17,247 nt of DNA from NCBI GenBank assembly GCA_902773285.1, contig CACYDS010000022.1, positions 1-17,247 of the forward strand. Direction: 5' to 3'. A program made the translations under genes and the position numbers. The notes below the pieces were generated by a model. That model worked only from the letters and a program-made list of their open reading frames with translations. It made no database searches and was not told the origin of the DNA. This stretch comes from an uncultured Pseudomonadota bacterium. Lineage in GTDB: Bacteria; Pseudomonadota; Alphaproteobacteria; RUG11792. This document shows, one piece after another, positions 8,274-15,138 of the stretch (its first letter is position 1; the number at the start of each line of letters is the position of its first letter).

Positions 8274-9988
8274 TTGTCTAGCTTGAGGTACTTCACGATT
8301 TTTAACGTCGATTCCTTTTGTATCGTTCCGTCATTCAGAATTGGGATTATCCTTTCGAATATTTTATGAGCGGTCGGAGCTATATTCCAGCCAGCCGTTG
8401 CATATCCGCATGTTTCTGAAGTGGCTTTTGGATCATCAAGTGACACCAGAAGCATGTATTGTGGCTTATCTTTTGGAAATCCCCCAATAAAGGTCGTGAT
8501 CCTTTGTCGATTTCCGTCAGAACCATACCCCCTGCCTTTGAGTTTATATGCAGTGCCCGTTTTCCCAATAATGCCCATTCCGGGTATATCTGCCTTTTTC
8601 CCTGTTCCATAACATACAACAGCTCGCATCATTTCTCTTACTAATGCCGACGTTTCACATGAAACAATGCGCTCTTCAGTGGAATTATGTCGGGACGCTC
8701 TTTGAAGAAGTGTGGGATGCACCTTTATCCCATCATTCACTATAGATGTAACGGCTGTCAATGTTTGTAGCGGAGTTGAAGCTAAGCCGTATCCATAAGA
8801 CACCGTCATGCAAGTTACATCGCCCCAATACGCAGGAACAATCGCATGACCACGTTCAGGAAGTTCAATTTCTGGAGCCCCAAGCATTCCCAGTTTTTTC
8901 ATATACTCCTGCTGCACCTTAGCCCCGAACATTTGCGCCATTTTCGCTGATGCTATGTTTGATGAATACACAAATGCCTCAGCAAGCGTTAATGGGCGAT
9001 GTTTACCCTTAAAGTCAGTTATTTTGAACCTACCAACTCTAATTGGATCAGTCGCATCAAATATGCTTCCTGGCCCGGCATATCCAGAATCCAAAGCTAT
9101 AGCAACATTCAAGATTTTTAAAATTGATCCTTGTTCAAATACGCCGAGAGTATTTTTGTTAAACATATTTTCAATTTTTACGTGTTTTAAATCATTGGGG
9201 TCATAATCTGGTAGTGAAACGACAGCTAGTAGTTCTCCGTTAGATTTCATCAAAATACCGTTTCCTCCCTGTGCAGAATATTTATTTATCGCATTTGAAA
9301 GTTCTTCGTGCATGATCGATTGCAATCGCAAATCCAATGTTATGACCAATCTTTTGCCGGATAATCCATGTTGCTTTAGCTCGTCTGAAAATTGTCTTTC
9401 TAGACCGCATATTCCGGTGCCATCTATATCGGTGTAGCCAATTGTATGAGAAAATAAGTTACCGTGTATATACACCCTCTTATAGTCTTTTTGAAATTTT
9501 ATGCCAGGAAGCCCCAAGTCCATCACTTTTTCTTGTATTCCTGGGGTTATGTGTCTCATAATCCAAACAAAATGTTTATTTTTATCGTTTAATTTTTGCT
9601 TTATCTTTTCGGCGCTCGGCATTCCCAGGATTCTTGAGAGTTTATTTGCAGTATCCGAAATATCTATGACAACAGAAGGGTCTGCGTAGCATGAAGCTGT
9701 TGTCAAACTTGTCGCAAGTAGCGCCCCGTTTCTGTCCACTATATCTGCCTTTTGGATAATTTCCTCTTGACTGGATGTTTTGGTCGGTATTTGTCTATAT
9801 CGGCTGATTATCATTACATCCGCTAGCCTATATAAAATTACAAGGAAAATGATAATGCAGGATGCTCCAGAAAACATAATACGGGATCTTAGAGTTTTTA
9901 TTACGGCTACGTGAGATTCAGCTTTTTGCCATAAAGCAAAACCTTCAAACAGTGAATTAAAAATTTTCTTTAGAAGAGACTCAGTCAT
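8270..9988 (-). CDS. ftsI: septal peptidoglycan transpeptidase FtsI (PBP3)
   Basis: FtsI cross-links peptidoglycan at the division septum, anchored in the inner membrane. It has a cytoplasmic lead, one membrane helix, the dimerisation domain and a transpeptidase domain. Numbered from the upstream ATG at 10006 (578 residues), the helix is about 44-64. The catalytic triad motifs are S294-I-L-K297 (EQGSILK), S348-S-N350 and K482-T-G484 (GKTGTAYK). I prefer the second ATG at 9988 (572 residues): GGAGGGG sits about 10 bases before it, and it overlaps the ftsL stop compactly (ATGACTGA). The ATG at 10006 would place that Shine-Dalgarno inside the gene. Transcribed after rsmH and ftsL as in the dcw cluster, but the next gene is recO rather than murE. 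Confidence 0.95.
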   Translation of the reverse strand: MTESLLKKIFNSLFEGFALWQKAESHVAVIKTLRSRIMFSGASCIIIFLVILYRLADVMIISRYRQIPTKTSSQEEIIQKADIVDRNGALLATSLTTASCYADPSVVIDISDTANKLSRILGMPSAEKIKQKLNDKNKHFVWIMRHITPGIQEKVMDLGLPGIKFQKDYKRVYIHGNLFSHTIGYTDIDGTGICGLERQFSDELKQHGLSGKRLVITLDLRLQSIMHEELSNAINKYSAQGGNGILMKSNGELLAVVSLPDYDPNDLKHVKIENMFNKNTLGVFEQGSILKILNVAIALDSGYAGPGSIFDATDPIRVGRFKITDFKGKHRPLTLAEAFVYSSNIASAKMAQMFGAKVQQEYMKKLGMLGAPEIELPERGHAIVPAYWGDVTCMTVSYGYGLASTPLQTLTAVTSIVNDGIKVHPTLLQRASRHNSTEERIVSCETSALVREMMRAVVCYGTGKKADIPGMGIIGKTGTAYKLKGRGYGSDGNRQRITTFIGGFPKDKPQYMLLVSLDDPKATSETCGYATAGWNIAPTAHKIFERIIPILNDGTIQKESTLKIVKYLKLDK

Positions 9989-10403
9989 TTTCTGTCGCCC
10001 CTCCATATTTTTTTATTACTTTGTCTAAAAATGAGCCAAAAGCTTCGCTTGCATATCTGGTTGTACTTTTGTGGTGGGCATTCTGTGCGGCAGGTGGAGT
10101 TATATTTTTGGTAAGCTCTTTGTCAAAATCACTTCTGATAAGAGTTTCAAAATCAATGATCTGATTGTTGTTTGTCGGACGTAAGTGTGGCAAATATTTT
10201 GCAGCTAATAGCTGTAATCGCTTAGGATCATTTAGATAATTCCATTCGGCATTGTATATCTTGATGTCATCTTGGCATTTGTCAAGTTGTGTATTTATTT
10301 CCTTTAATTTATTTTTCAAAAACACAACTTCGTATTTCATTCTAGAGACACAAAGCCCCATAAGAAGCAGAAACACCATGGAAAAAACGATGCTCTTATT
10401 CAA
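9981..10403 (-). CDS. ftsL: cell division protein FtsL
   Basis: A small bitopic divisome protein that bridges FtsB/FtsQ to FtsW/FtsI. The 140-residue product has a short N-terminus, one membrane helix (about 4-20, SIVFSMVFLLLMGLCV), a charged heptad-like coiled coil (about 24-60), then the alphaproteobacterial FtsL hallmark EWNYLNDPKRLQLLAAKYLP. The polar tail after about 90 is poorly conserved. The sequence is too divergent for a call on similarity alone; the WxYLxxPxRLxxLA pattern and its place between rsmH and ftsI make it firm. It overlaps rsmH by 4 bp (ATGA) and ftsI by 8-26 bp depending on the ftsI start. Confidence 0.85.
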   Translation of the reverse strand: MNKSIVFSMVFLLLMGLCVSRMKYEVVFLKNKLKEINTQLDKCQDDIKIYNAEWNYLNDPKRLQLLAAKYLPHLRPTNNNQIIDFETLIRSDFDKELTKNITPPAAQNAHHKSTTRYASEAFGSFLDKVIKKYGGATEND

Positions 10404-11311
10404 TTTCGCCCCCCGCTCTTCTTGCGTCCATCCCCGAGTTCATTATACCAAAACCCACGCAAAACAGCAGATCTTGAACGGGGATTTAATAATATTTCCT
10501 CCGTCTTTGGTTTTATAACAGATTTGCTCATAGGCACTATGTGATATTTTGTGTTTTTCGCCCAATTTTTCACTACTCTATCTTCTAACGCATGAAATGC
10601 AATAGTCACTATTTTCGCCCCATTATTCAATAGTTTCGGCAGTTTTTCAAGAGCTTCTTTAATTTCTATCAACTCATCATTTACAAACATTCTAATGGCT
10701 TGAAAAGTTTTTGTTGCTGCATCAATTTTAGAATATTTTTTTATAGTGGTAGAAGATTTTGCCGTTTTGCGCACGATATTTGCTAACTGAAGTGTTGTTC
10801 TGATTGGGGCGATACTTCGAGCTTTTGTAATCGCGCATGCAATTTGCCTGGCATGGGTTTCGTTCCCATACGTCCATATTATATTTGCTAGATCTTGTTC
10901 AGAAAATGTGTTAACGACATCGTAGGCCGAAATACCATCCTGAGACATCCGCATATCAAGTATGGCATCTTTCGAAAATGAAAATCCTCGTTCTGCCTCA
11001 TCAACCTGAAATGAAGAAATACCAAAATCAAATAAAACCGCATCGAATTTCTGCTGTTCCGTAAACAAACTAGTGATTTTGGAAAATTTTGCGCGAATAA
11101 AATCAAATCGTATTCCGTATAATTTCTTTATTTCTAAAGCTCTTCGTTCTGCATCAGGATCCCGATCTATAGCGCAAACATAACAATTTGAGGCATCCAA
11201 AATAGCTCTACTATGTCCACCGCCACCAAATGTGCAGTCTAGAACCCTATCTCCATCCTGAGGCTTGAGAATATCCAGCGTCTCTTTCAAAAGAACCGGA
11301 ATATGCGCCAT
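10400..11311 (-). CDS. rsmH: 16S rRNA (cytosine(1402)-N4)-methyltransferase
   Basis: RsmH (MraW) methylates N4 of C1402 in the 16S rRNA decoding centre using S-adenosylmethionine. The 303-residue protein opens HIPVLLKETLDIL and has the cofactor motif VLDCTFGGGGHSRAIL. It continues with FDFGISSFQVDEAERGFSF (the family has D-G-x-SS-x-Q-x-D-x-x-x-RGFSF; position 7 is F where P is usual), FQAIRMFVNDELIEI and the C-terminal NPRSRSAVLRGFWY. It is the first gene of the division operon; mraZ is not upstream. A near-consensus promoter lies 33-62 bp ahead. Only a weak GAG precedes the ATG, which may limit translation. Confidence 0.96.
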   Translation of the reverse strand: MAHIPVLLKETLDILKPQDGDRVLDCTFGGGGHSRAILDASNCYVCAIDRDPDAERRALEIKKLYGIRFDFIRAKFSKITSLFTEQQKFDAVLFDFGISSFQVDEAERGFSFSKDAILDMRMSQDGISAYDVVNTFSEQDLANIIWTYGNETHARQIACAITKARSIAPIRTTLQLANIVRKTAKSSTTIKKYSKIDAATKTFQAIRMFVNDELIEIKEALEKLPKLLNNGAKIVTIAFHALEDRVVKNWAKNTKYHIVPMSKSVIKPKTEEILLNPRSRSAVLRGFWYNELGDGRKKSGGRN

Positions 11312-11343
11312 CTCTAAAAATACCCAAAAGCCTCAACCAAGCG

Positions 11344-11373
11344 ATTGTACTTTAGTTCGCGCCGTTAAGTCAA
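11344..11373 (-). promoter_or_regulatory. sigma70-type promoter for rsmH-ftsL-ftsI-recO
   Basis: On the minus strand, -35 TTGACT (11368-11373) and -10 TACAAT (11344-11349) are separated by 18 bp. Transcription would begin near 11337, leaving a short leader of about 25 nt before the rsmH ATG at 11311. Confidence 0.72.
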
Positions 11374-11392
11374 TAAATATCATGAGGTAACA

Positions 11393-11421
11393 TTGACAAG
11401 TTGCATAAACTTAAATGTTAT
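11393..11421 (+). promoter_or_regulatory. probable promoter for the trcR-like/fdx/hdaA operon
   Basis: A perfect -35 TTGACA (11393-11398) is followed after 17 bp by TGTTAT (11416-11421, 4 of 6 to consensus). Other AT-rich -10 candidates lie a few bases on. The start codon at 11464 is preceded by AAGGAG at 11451-11456. This promoter is back to back with the rsmH promoter, 20 bp apart. Confidence 0.5.
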
Positions 11422-11463
11422 TATAAACTCAGGACATGGAGTTTTTGAAAAAGGAGAGAATTG

Positions 11464-11976
11464 ATGAGTTTACCATTGATGCCGAAGGCTACCGCTATTT
11501 GGCTTTTAGAAAATACCGCACTAACATTCTCTCAGATTGCAGAATTTTGCGGTTTGCACATACTGGAAATTCAATCACTAGCTGATGGAGACATGGATGC
11601 GCAAATGTCTGGTTTTGATCCGATTATTTCATCACAATTAACTCTAGAGGAGATAAAGCGTTGCGAAGCGGATCCGGAAGCTAAATTGCAAATGAAGGTG
11701 TCCGAGTATTTCGCTGACAAACCGTTAAAAAAATATACATCTAAAGCGAAAAGGCACGAACGCCCGGGCGCCGTTGCCTGGCTTTTAAAATATTATCCAG
11801 ATATTCCGGAACAGGATATATGTAATTTGACAGGAACAACAAAAAACGTGATCAAAGCTATTAAAAACAAAACACACAAGAATTATGCGGATATAAAACC
11901 ACGAAGTCCGGTAATGTTGGGGCTTTGTGATAGCGCTGAACTTGATTTTGTCATAGCAAAATTATCTAGAGAGTAA
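11464..11976 (+). CDS. trcR: DUF1013 family cell-cycle transcriptional regulator (TrcR-like)
   Basis: The protein matches the alphaproteobacterial DUF1013 family. Its Caulobacter member TrcR associates with RNA polymerase and affects cell-cycle transcription. Recognisable blocks are PLMPKATAIWLLENTALTF, QIAEFCGLHILEIQSLADGD, DPIISSQLTLEEI and RPGAVAWLLKYYPD. The second half looks like a helix-turn-helix-type unit (ICNLTGTTKNVIKAIKNKTH), and the end PRSPVMLGLCDSAELDFVIAK is also family-like. I start at the ATG 11464 (170 residues), not the in-frame TTG at 11461. The ATG lies 7 nt after AAGGAG, and the family typically begins MSxPLMPKAT. It is the first gene of a plus-strand operon with a ferredoxin 9 bp later, then hdaA. 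The exact molecular role in this organism is inferred from the family. Confidence 0.88.
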   Translation: MSLPLMPKATAIWLLENTALTFSQIAEFCGLHILEIQSLADGDMDAQMSGFDPIISSQLTLEEIKRCEADPEAKLQMKVSEYFADKPLKKYTSKAKRHERPGAVAWLLKYYPDIPEQDICNLTGTTKNVIKAIKNKTHKNYADIKPRSPVMLGLCDSAELDFVIAKLSRE

Positions 11977-11985
11977 GGAGAAAAA

Positions 11986-12288
11986 ATGGCAAAAATAACA
12001 TTTAGATCAAATGGAAGCGACACAGTTGTTGATGCCAAAAATGGTGAAACGCTGTTAGAAGTCGCCGCACAGGCTGGTGTTGAACTTTTTGGCGGATGTG
12101 GAGGAGCTGGGGTGTGTGGTTCATGCCATGTTTACATCTCGTCTGAACACTTGCCTAAATTAAATGATGCAACATTCGAAGAGCAAGATTTACTAGAAGC
12201 TTTGCCAAATGGAAAAGTTAATTCAAGGTTAGCTTGCCAGGTCGTGGTTTCAGATGCATGCGATGGTATGGTAGTAGAGATTTCATAA
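11986..12288 (+). CDS. fdx: [2Fe-2S] ferredoxin, adrenodoxin/ISC type
   Basis: A 100-residue soluble electron carrier with a plant/vertebrate-type [2Fe-2S] fold. The ligands are C38-x5-C44-x2-C47-x36-C84, in GGCGGAGVCGSCHVYI and RLACQ, the adrenodoxin-type spacing. The acidic stretch NDATFEEQDLLE (60-71) matches the partner-interaction helix of this class. A fifth cysteine, C92, is not a ligand in the family pattern. Likely roles are electron supply to Fe-S assembly or to a monooxygenase; no isc gene is in the window, so the partner is unknown. A strong AAGGAG (11975-11980) overlaps the stop of the preceding gene, supporting co-translation. hdaA begins 3 bp after its stop. Confidence 0.93.
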   Translation: MAKITFRSNGSDTVVDAKNGETLLEVAAQAGVELFGGCGGAGVCGSCHVYISSEHLPKLNDATFEEQDLLEALPNGKVNSRLACQVVVSDACDGMVVEIS

Positions 12289-12291
12289 CCT

Positions 12292-12951
12292 ATGAAACAG
12301 CTACCATTGCCGCTCTCATGGTCGTTTTCTAGGGATGTCAAAGATTTTATAGTAAGCGATTGCAATAGGTATGCGTTTGAGTGGCTTGAAAAATGGCCGT
12401 TAACTATACATTCACAAGTTGTTTGCTTGGTCGGAGAGCATGAGTCGGGCAAAACATATCTAGCCCATATTTGGGCGGAGAAGATGGGGGCAACGTGGTT
12501 TAGAAATGTTGATATGTGTTACGATACCATCAGTAGTGAGTTTGAACAAATATCAAATAAATTTTTTGTATTAGATAACGCCGATGAAGTTAAAAATGAA
12601 TTTCTTCTGTTTTATTTGTTCAACATTATAAAATCTTCTGGTGCTTATTTGCTGCTCACTGCTAAGAATTATCCCAACACTTGGGATCTTGAACTCGAAG
12701 ATATGCGTTCTCGACTATCAACCGTAGACGTCATACAAATCAATAAGCCCAACGATGCTGCAATTGCCTTAATTATCTCGAAAATGTTATTCCAACGCGG
12801 CCTCATTGCTCCAGATGATGTTATAACATTTATCGCAAATCGCATCGAAAGATCCTACGCCTCTATTGCCTATTGGATAAATAGAATAGATACCTCGCTA
12901 ATAGATCGAAATCATAAGCTCAGTATCCATTCTATAAAATCGTTATTTTAA
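12292..12951 (+). CDS. hdaA: HdaA-type DnaA-related AAA+ protein (regulatory inactivation of DnaA)
   Basis: Hda/HdaA, with the DNA-loaded beta clamp, stimulates ATP hydrolysis by DnaA and so prevents re-initiation. The 219-residue product begins MKQLPLPLSW; QLPLPL (3-8) is a beta-clamp-binding motif, as in known Hda proteins. Walker A is GEHESGKT, Walker B is FFVLDNAD, the sensor-1-like segment is YLLLTAKNYP, and the arginine-finger region is DMRSRLS. The C-terminal helical part (RIERSYASIAYWINRID) is the lid. It lacks the DNA-binding domain IV of DnaA, which agrees with Hda rather than a short DnaA. It follows the ferredoxin gene by 3 bp. Its stop overlaps by 4 bp the stop end of the convergent deubiquitinase-like gene, leaving no room for a terminator between them. 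Confidence 0.9.
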   Translation: MKQLPLPLSWSFSRDVKDFIVSDCNRYAFEWLEKWPLTIHSQVVCLVGEHESGKTYLAHIWAEKMGATWFRNVDMCYDTISSEFEQISNKFFVLDNADEVKNEFLLFYLFNIIKSSGAYLLLTAKNYPNTWDLELEDMRSRLSTVDVIQINKPNDAAIALIISKMLFQRGLIAPDDVITFIANRIERSYASIAYWINRIDTSLIDRNHKLSIHSIKSLF

Positions 12952-14879
12952 TATAATGGTTCGTATATCGCGACACTCCTATTGTCATCCCATGCTTGTC
13001 CGCTATTTTCATCGTAATCACTTGGCAGTTTTACAGCGATATCTGTTTTGTCTATATCATCTATCTTAACCCAACCATCTTGCGACAAAATAGTTGTCCG
13101 ATAATGTCCTCCAGTGTGTGGGAACTGTACTTGTGCTACCAATCTGTATTTATGCTTTTTGCCATTCACACTCTGAGTAATCTCCTTATAAACTTTTTGA
13201 GGAATTATTTGTAACTCACCACCATCCTTCGTCTGATAAGTAATCGGTTGTATTATCACTGGCGCTACGGTCGGCAATATCATTCCAGGTATCTTATCGT
13301 TGTGGGTTGGCCGTGAAGCTAGAGTGCTCTCTTTGGGAAGTGCATCTGGAAAATCTTGCTTTATTACTGAAGATTCAATTATGTGAGTATCAATTAGAAG
13401 CTTGTTAAAACGACGGATGTTATTCGGAGCATTGTTGATCATTATCTCGTACTCAACCGGTGCTATTTGCTCTTCTTGTTTATCATATGCTTCTGTGGCT
13501 AGTGCTTGCGTTATTTCGGTCGCAATCATATTCGCCTTGTTACTTCCAGCTTGACGTATCATATGACGAGCGGATTTATAATCTTGATTCTCTTCCGCGT
13601 CAAGGTAGAATGTTGGATTATTATATACCTCTTTGTATCTTGATAACAAGAGTTGATTTGATATATTTTGACCGTATAGTGATGTCCAAGCGCAGCGCCA
13701 AGCTTCACTGTGCTCTAAACAATCGGCTAAGTTGCTAATTGCGTCTTGGTATGTTTTAAGGTTTTGTTGCGTGTCGGCACATTTTACATATCTCTCCATG
13801 CCTCCATTCTCTATTGCATTAAATATGCTTGTCAGCACTGGACTTATATCGCGCATATTAAGTTTATTGTTTGGTCCAAAATTGGGCGTTCGGTTTATTC
13901 CCTGCTTTTTGTTTAGTCTCTTTACGTTCTCTCTTATTGTTGCTGACGCATGGAAGGCCTGCAAACAAGAGTTCAAATAGCATTTATCCTGCACTATTGG
14001 GTTGGTATTTAATTTCTTATTATAATAATTACATAAGTTATGTATCTGGGTTCGTTTTAGCAGTTTGTCCTTGAATTGCTCCTCAATGAAACCATTATCC
14101 AATTTGAAATTTTCCTTAAACGTCTTAAACTTGCCAATCAAATTTCTGTTTGGGTAGTAGTAGCCCGTAGTATCCCACAACTTATATTGCTCAATGTTTC
14201 CATCCTCGACAATAACATCCAAATGAATTGGAGTTTTTTGCCCTTCCAACTCAACTACAGCACTATTCAATCTGAAACTGCCGTTCTTCGTACTAGGGTC
14301 ATAATTCTTCCAACCTATTGTGTTGGGAGAAAATAGTGACTTACCTGATTGTTTATTACGTTGATATTCATGCAGATAGGCATACAATCCCAATGAAAAT
14401 GCATAAGTATCTATTTCTATATATGCCCGATCTAGATATTCTGTTAGCTTGCTGTCTGCAACTCTCTTGCCTTTATAAACAGCGATCAGATTATCTTTTA
14501 CTTTGGTTAGACGTTGTCGTGCATCATATACCATTTCGTTAACTTTATTAAAATCGTATATATTGAACTTACCCGGGGAAGCATGCATTGCACTCCAGAG
14601 ATAATTGAATAGCAATATCACATTCCATTCCCCTTGCTCAAATGACTTGGGATCGGCATTGCAGTCAACAACTATCAACTTAGTCTTTCCGTTATACGCC
14701 ACTTTTAGATTTTGATCAGAAAACACTCCTCTTTCACACGCGCAATCACTTATACCTTTGGCCATGATATTAAAAATAGAGTCATCAAACCGTTCTTCCT
14801 TGAGACAAGGCGGGATGCTACTCTTTTCAGCATTGAGGTTCTGACTCGCCCATGCGCGCCATCCGATTTCATGCGTCAA
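12948..14879 (-). CDS. ubiquitin-specific protease (USP, peptidase C19)-like deubiquitinase, putative secreted effector
   Basis: The 643-residue product is unlike the surrounding housekeeping genes. Residues 297-310 (QDKCYLNSCLQAFH) fit the USP Cys box (NTCYxNSxLQxL), with C300 as nucleophile. Residues 578-608 fit the His box: YRLVAQVQFPHTGGHY, then W603 and I-D-D, with H592 as the catalytic base and D607 as the third residue. The end SVAIYEPLY matches the last USP strand. The Asn usual five residues before the Cys is not in place (I295; nearest N293), and the CxxC zinc pairs of many USPs are absent. Residues 1-290 are unrecognised. The role would be removal of ubiquitin or a ubiquitin-like protein from host proteins; this is inference. 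The only start in this frame is TTG 14879, without a Shine-Dalgarno, yet the frame is open back to 14942. An upstream signal peptide lies one frame away (see 14923-14985); joined, the protein would be 678 residues. It is convergent with hdaA. Confidence 0.78.
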   Translation of the reverse strand: MTHEIGWRAWASQNLNAEKSSIPPCLKEERFDDSIFNIMAKGISDCACERGVFSDQNLKVAYNGKTKLIVVDCNADPKSFEQGEWNVILLFNYLWSAMHASPGKFNIYDFNKVNEMVYDARQRLTKVKDNLIAVYKGKRVADSKLTEYLDRAYIEIDTYAFSLGLYAYLHEYQRNKQSGKSLFSPNTIGWKNYDPSTKNGSFRLNSAVVELEGQKTPIHLDVIVEDGNIEQYKLWDTTGYYYPNRNLIGKFKTFKENFKLDNGFIEEQFKDKLLKRTQIHNLCNYYNKKLNTNPIVQDKCYLNSCLQAFHASATIRENVKRLNKKQGINRTPNFGPNNKLNMRDISPVLTSIFNAIENGGMERYVKCADTQQNLKTYQDAISNLADCLEHSEAWRCAWTSLYGQNISNQLLLSRYKEVYNNPTFYLDAEENQDYKSARHMIRQAGSNKANMIATEITQALATEAYDKQEEQIAPVEYEIMINNAPNNIRRFNKLLIDTHIIESSVIKQDFPDALPKESTLASRPTHNDKIPGMILPTVAPVIIQPITYQTKDGGELQIIPQKVYKEITQSVNGKKHKYRLVAQVQFPHTGGHYRTTILSQDGWVKIDDIDKTDIAVKLPSDYDENSGQAWDDNRSVAIYEPLY

Positions 14880-14922
14880 GCCAATAAAATCGGAACCAGT
14901 ATTTATGTTTTGAGACCAACAT

Positions 14923-14985
14923 TCAGTTGGTAGCCCCCCCTACGCACATCAAGGCTACACAAAATTTCTTATTAAAAAACATCAT
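14923..14985 (-). pseudogene. out-of-frame signal-peptide start of the USP-like gene
   Basis: ATG at 14985 lies 11 nt after GGAG (14997-15000). It encodes MMFFNKKFCVALMCVGG: a short n-region with two lysines, then a hydrophobic core, typical of a Sec signal peptide. As sequenced, it continues GATN and stops (TGA at 14923-14925). If the G7 run were G6, it would continue LPTECWSQNINTG and then run without a stop into the deubiquitinase frame. This is therefore best read as the true 5' end of that gene, disconnected by one base. Confidence 0.72.
14934..14940 (-). repeat. G7 homopolymer tract at the frame break
   Basis: There are seven consecutive G on the coding strand (seven C on the plus strand), just after the signal-peptide codons. 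Six or nine G would put start and body in frame; seven (present) or eight would not. The position and composition resemble slipped-strand contingency tracts. Confidence 0.75.
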
Positions 14986-15138
14986 CTTCAAATATTCTCC
15001 ATATCAAAACTCCCCATTCTATTATTCTCCCTCATTTTGTCGCATAGCGCAAGAGTCTTGTGAAACTTAAGTGTCCTGTTACAGACTTCATCTGCATTTG
15101 GGTGAACTTTGCTTCTGTCTTTATCGCGAAAAGAAAAC
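14986..15138. promoter_or_regulatory. upstream region of the USP-like gene, with three adjacent palindromes
   Basis: This 153-bp gap lies between the lpxB stop and the signal-peptide ATG. It holds CAAGAGTCTTG (15050-15060, perfect 5-bp arms), GAAACTTAAGTGTC (15062-15075, 6 of 7 pairs) and CTGTTACAG (15076-15084, 4-bp arms). The minus strand offers TTGCGC then, 17 bp on, GAGAAT as a weak promoter candidate just downstream of these dyads. No terminator hairpin for lpxB is evident. Confidence 0.35.

Noticed and set aside
12132..12452. 106-codon minus-strand frame across the fdx/hdaA junction
   Set aside because: It is antisense to the conserved ferredoxin cysteine region and the hdaA N-terminus; coding evidence is entirely on the plus strand.
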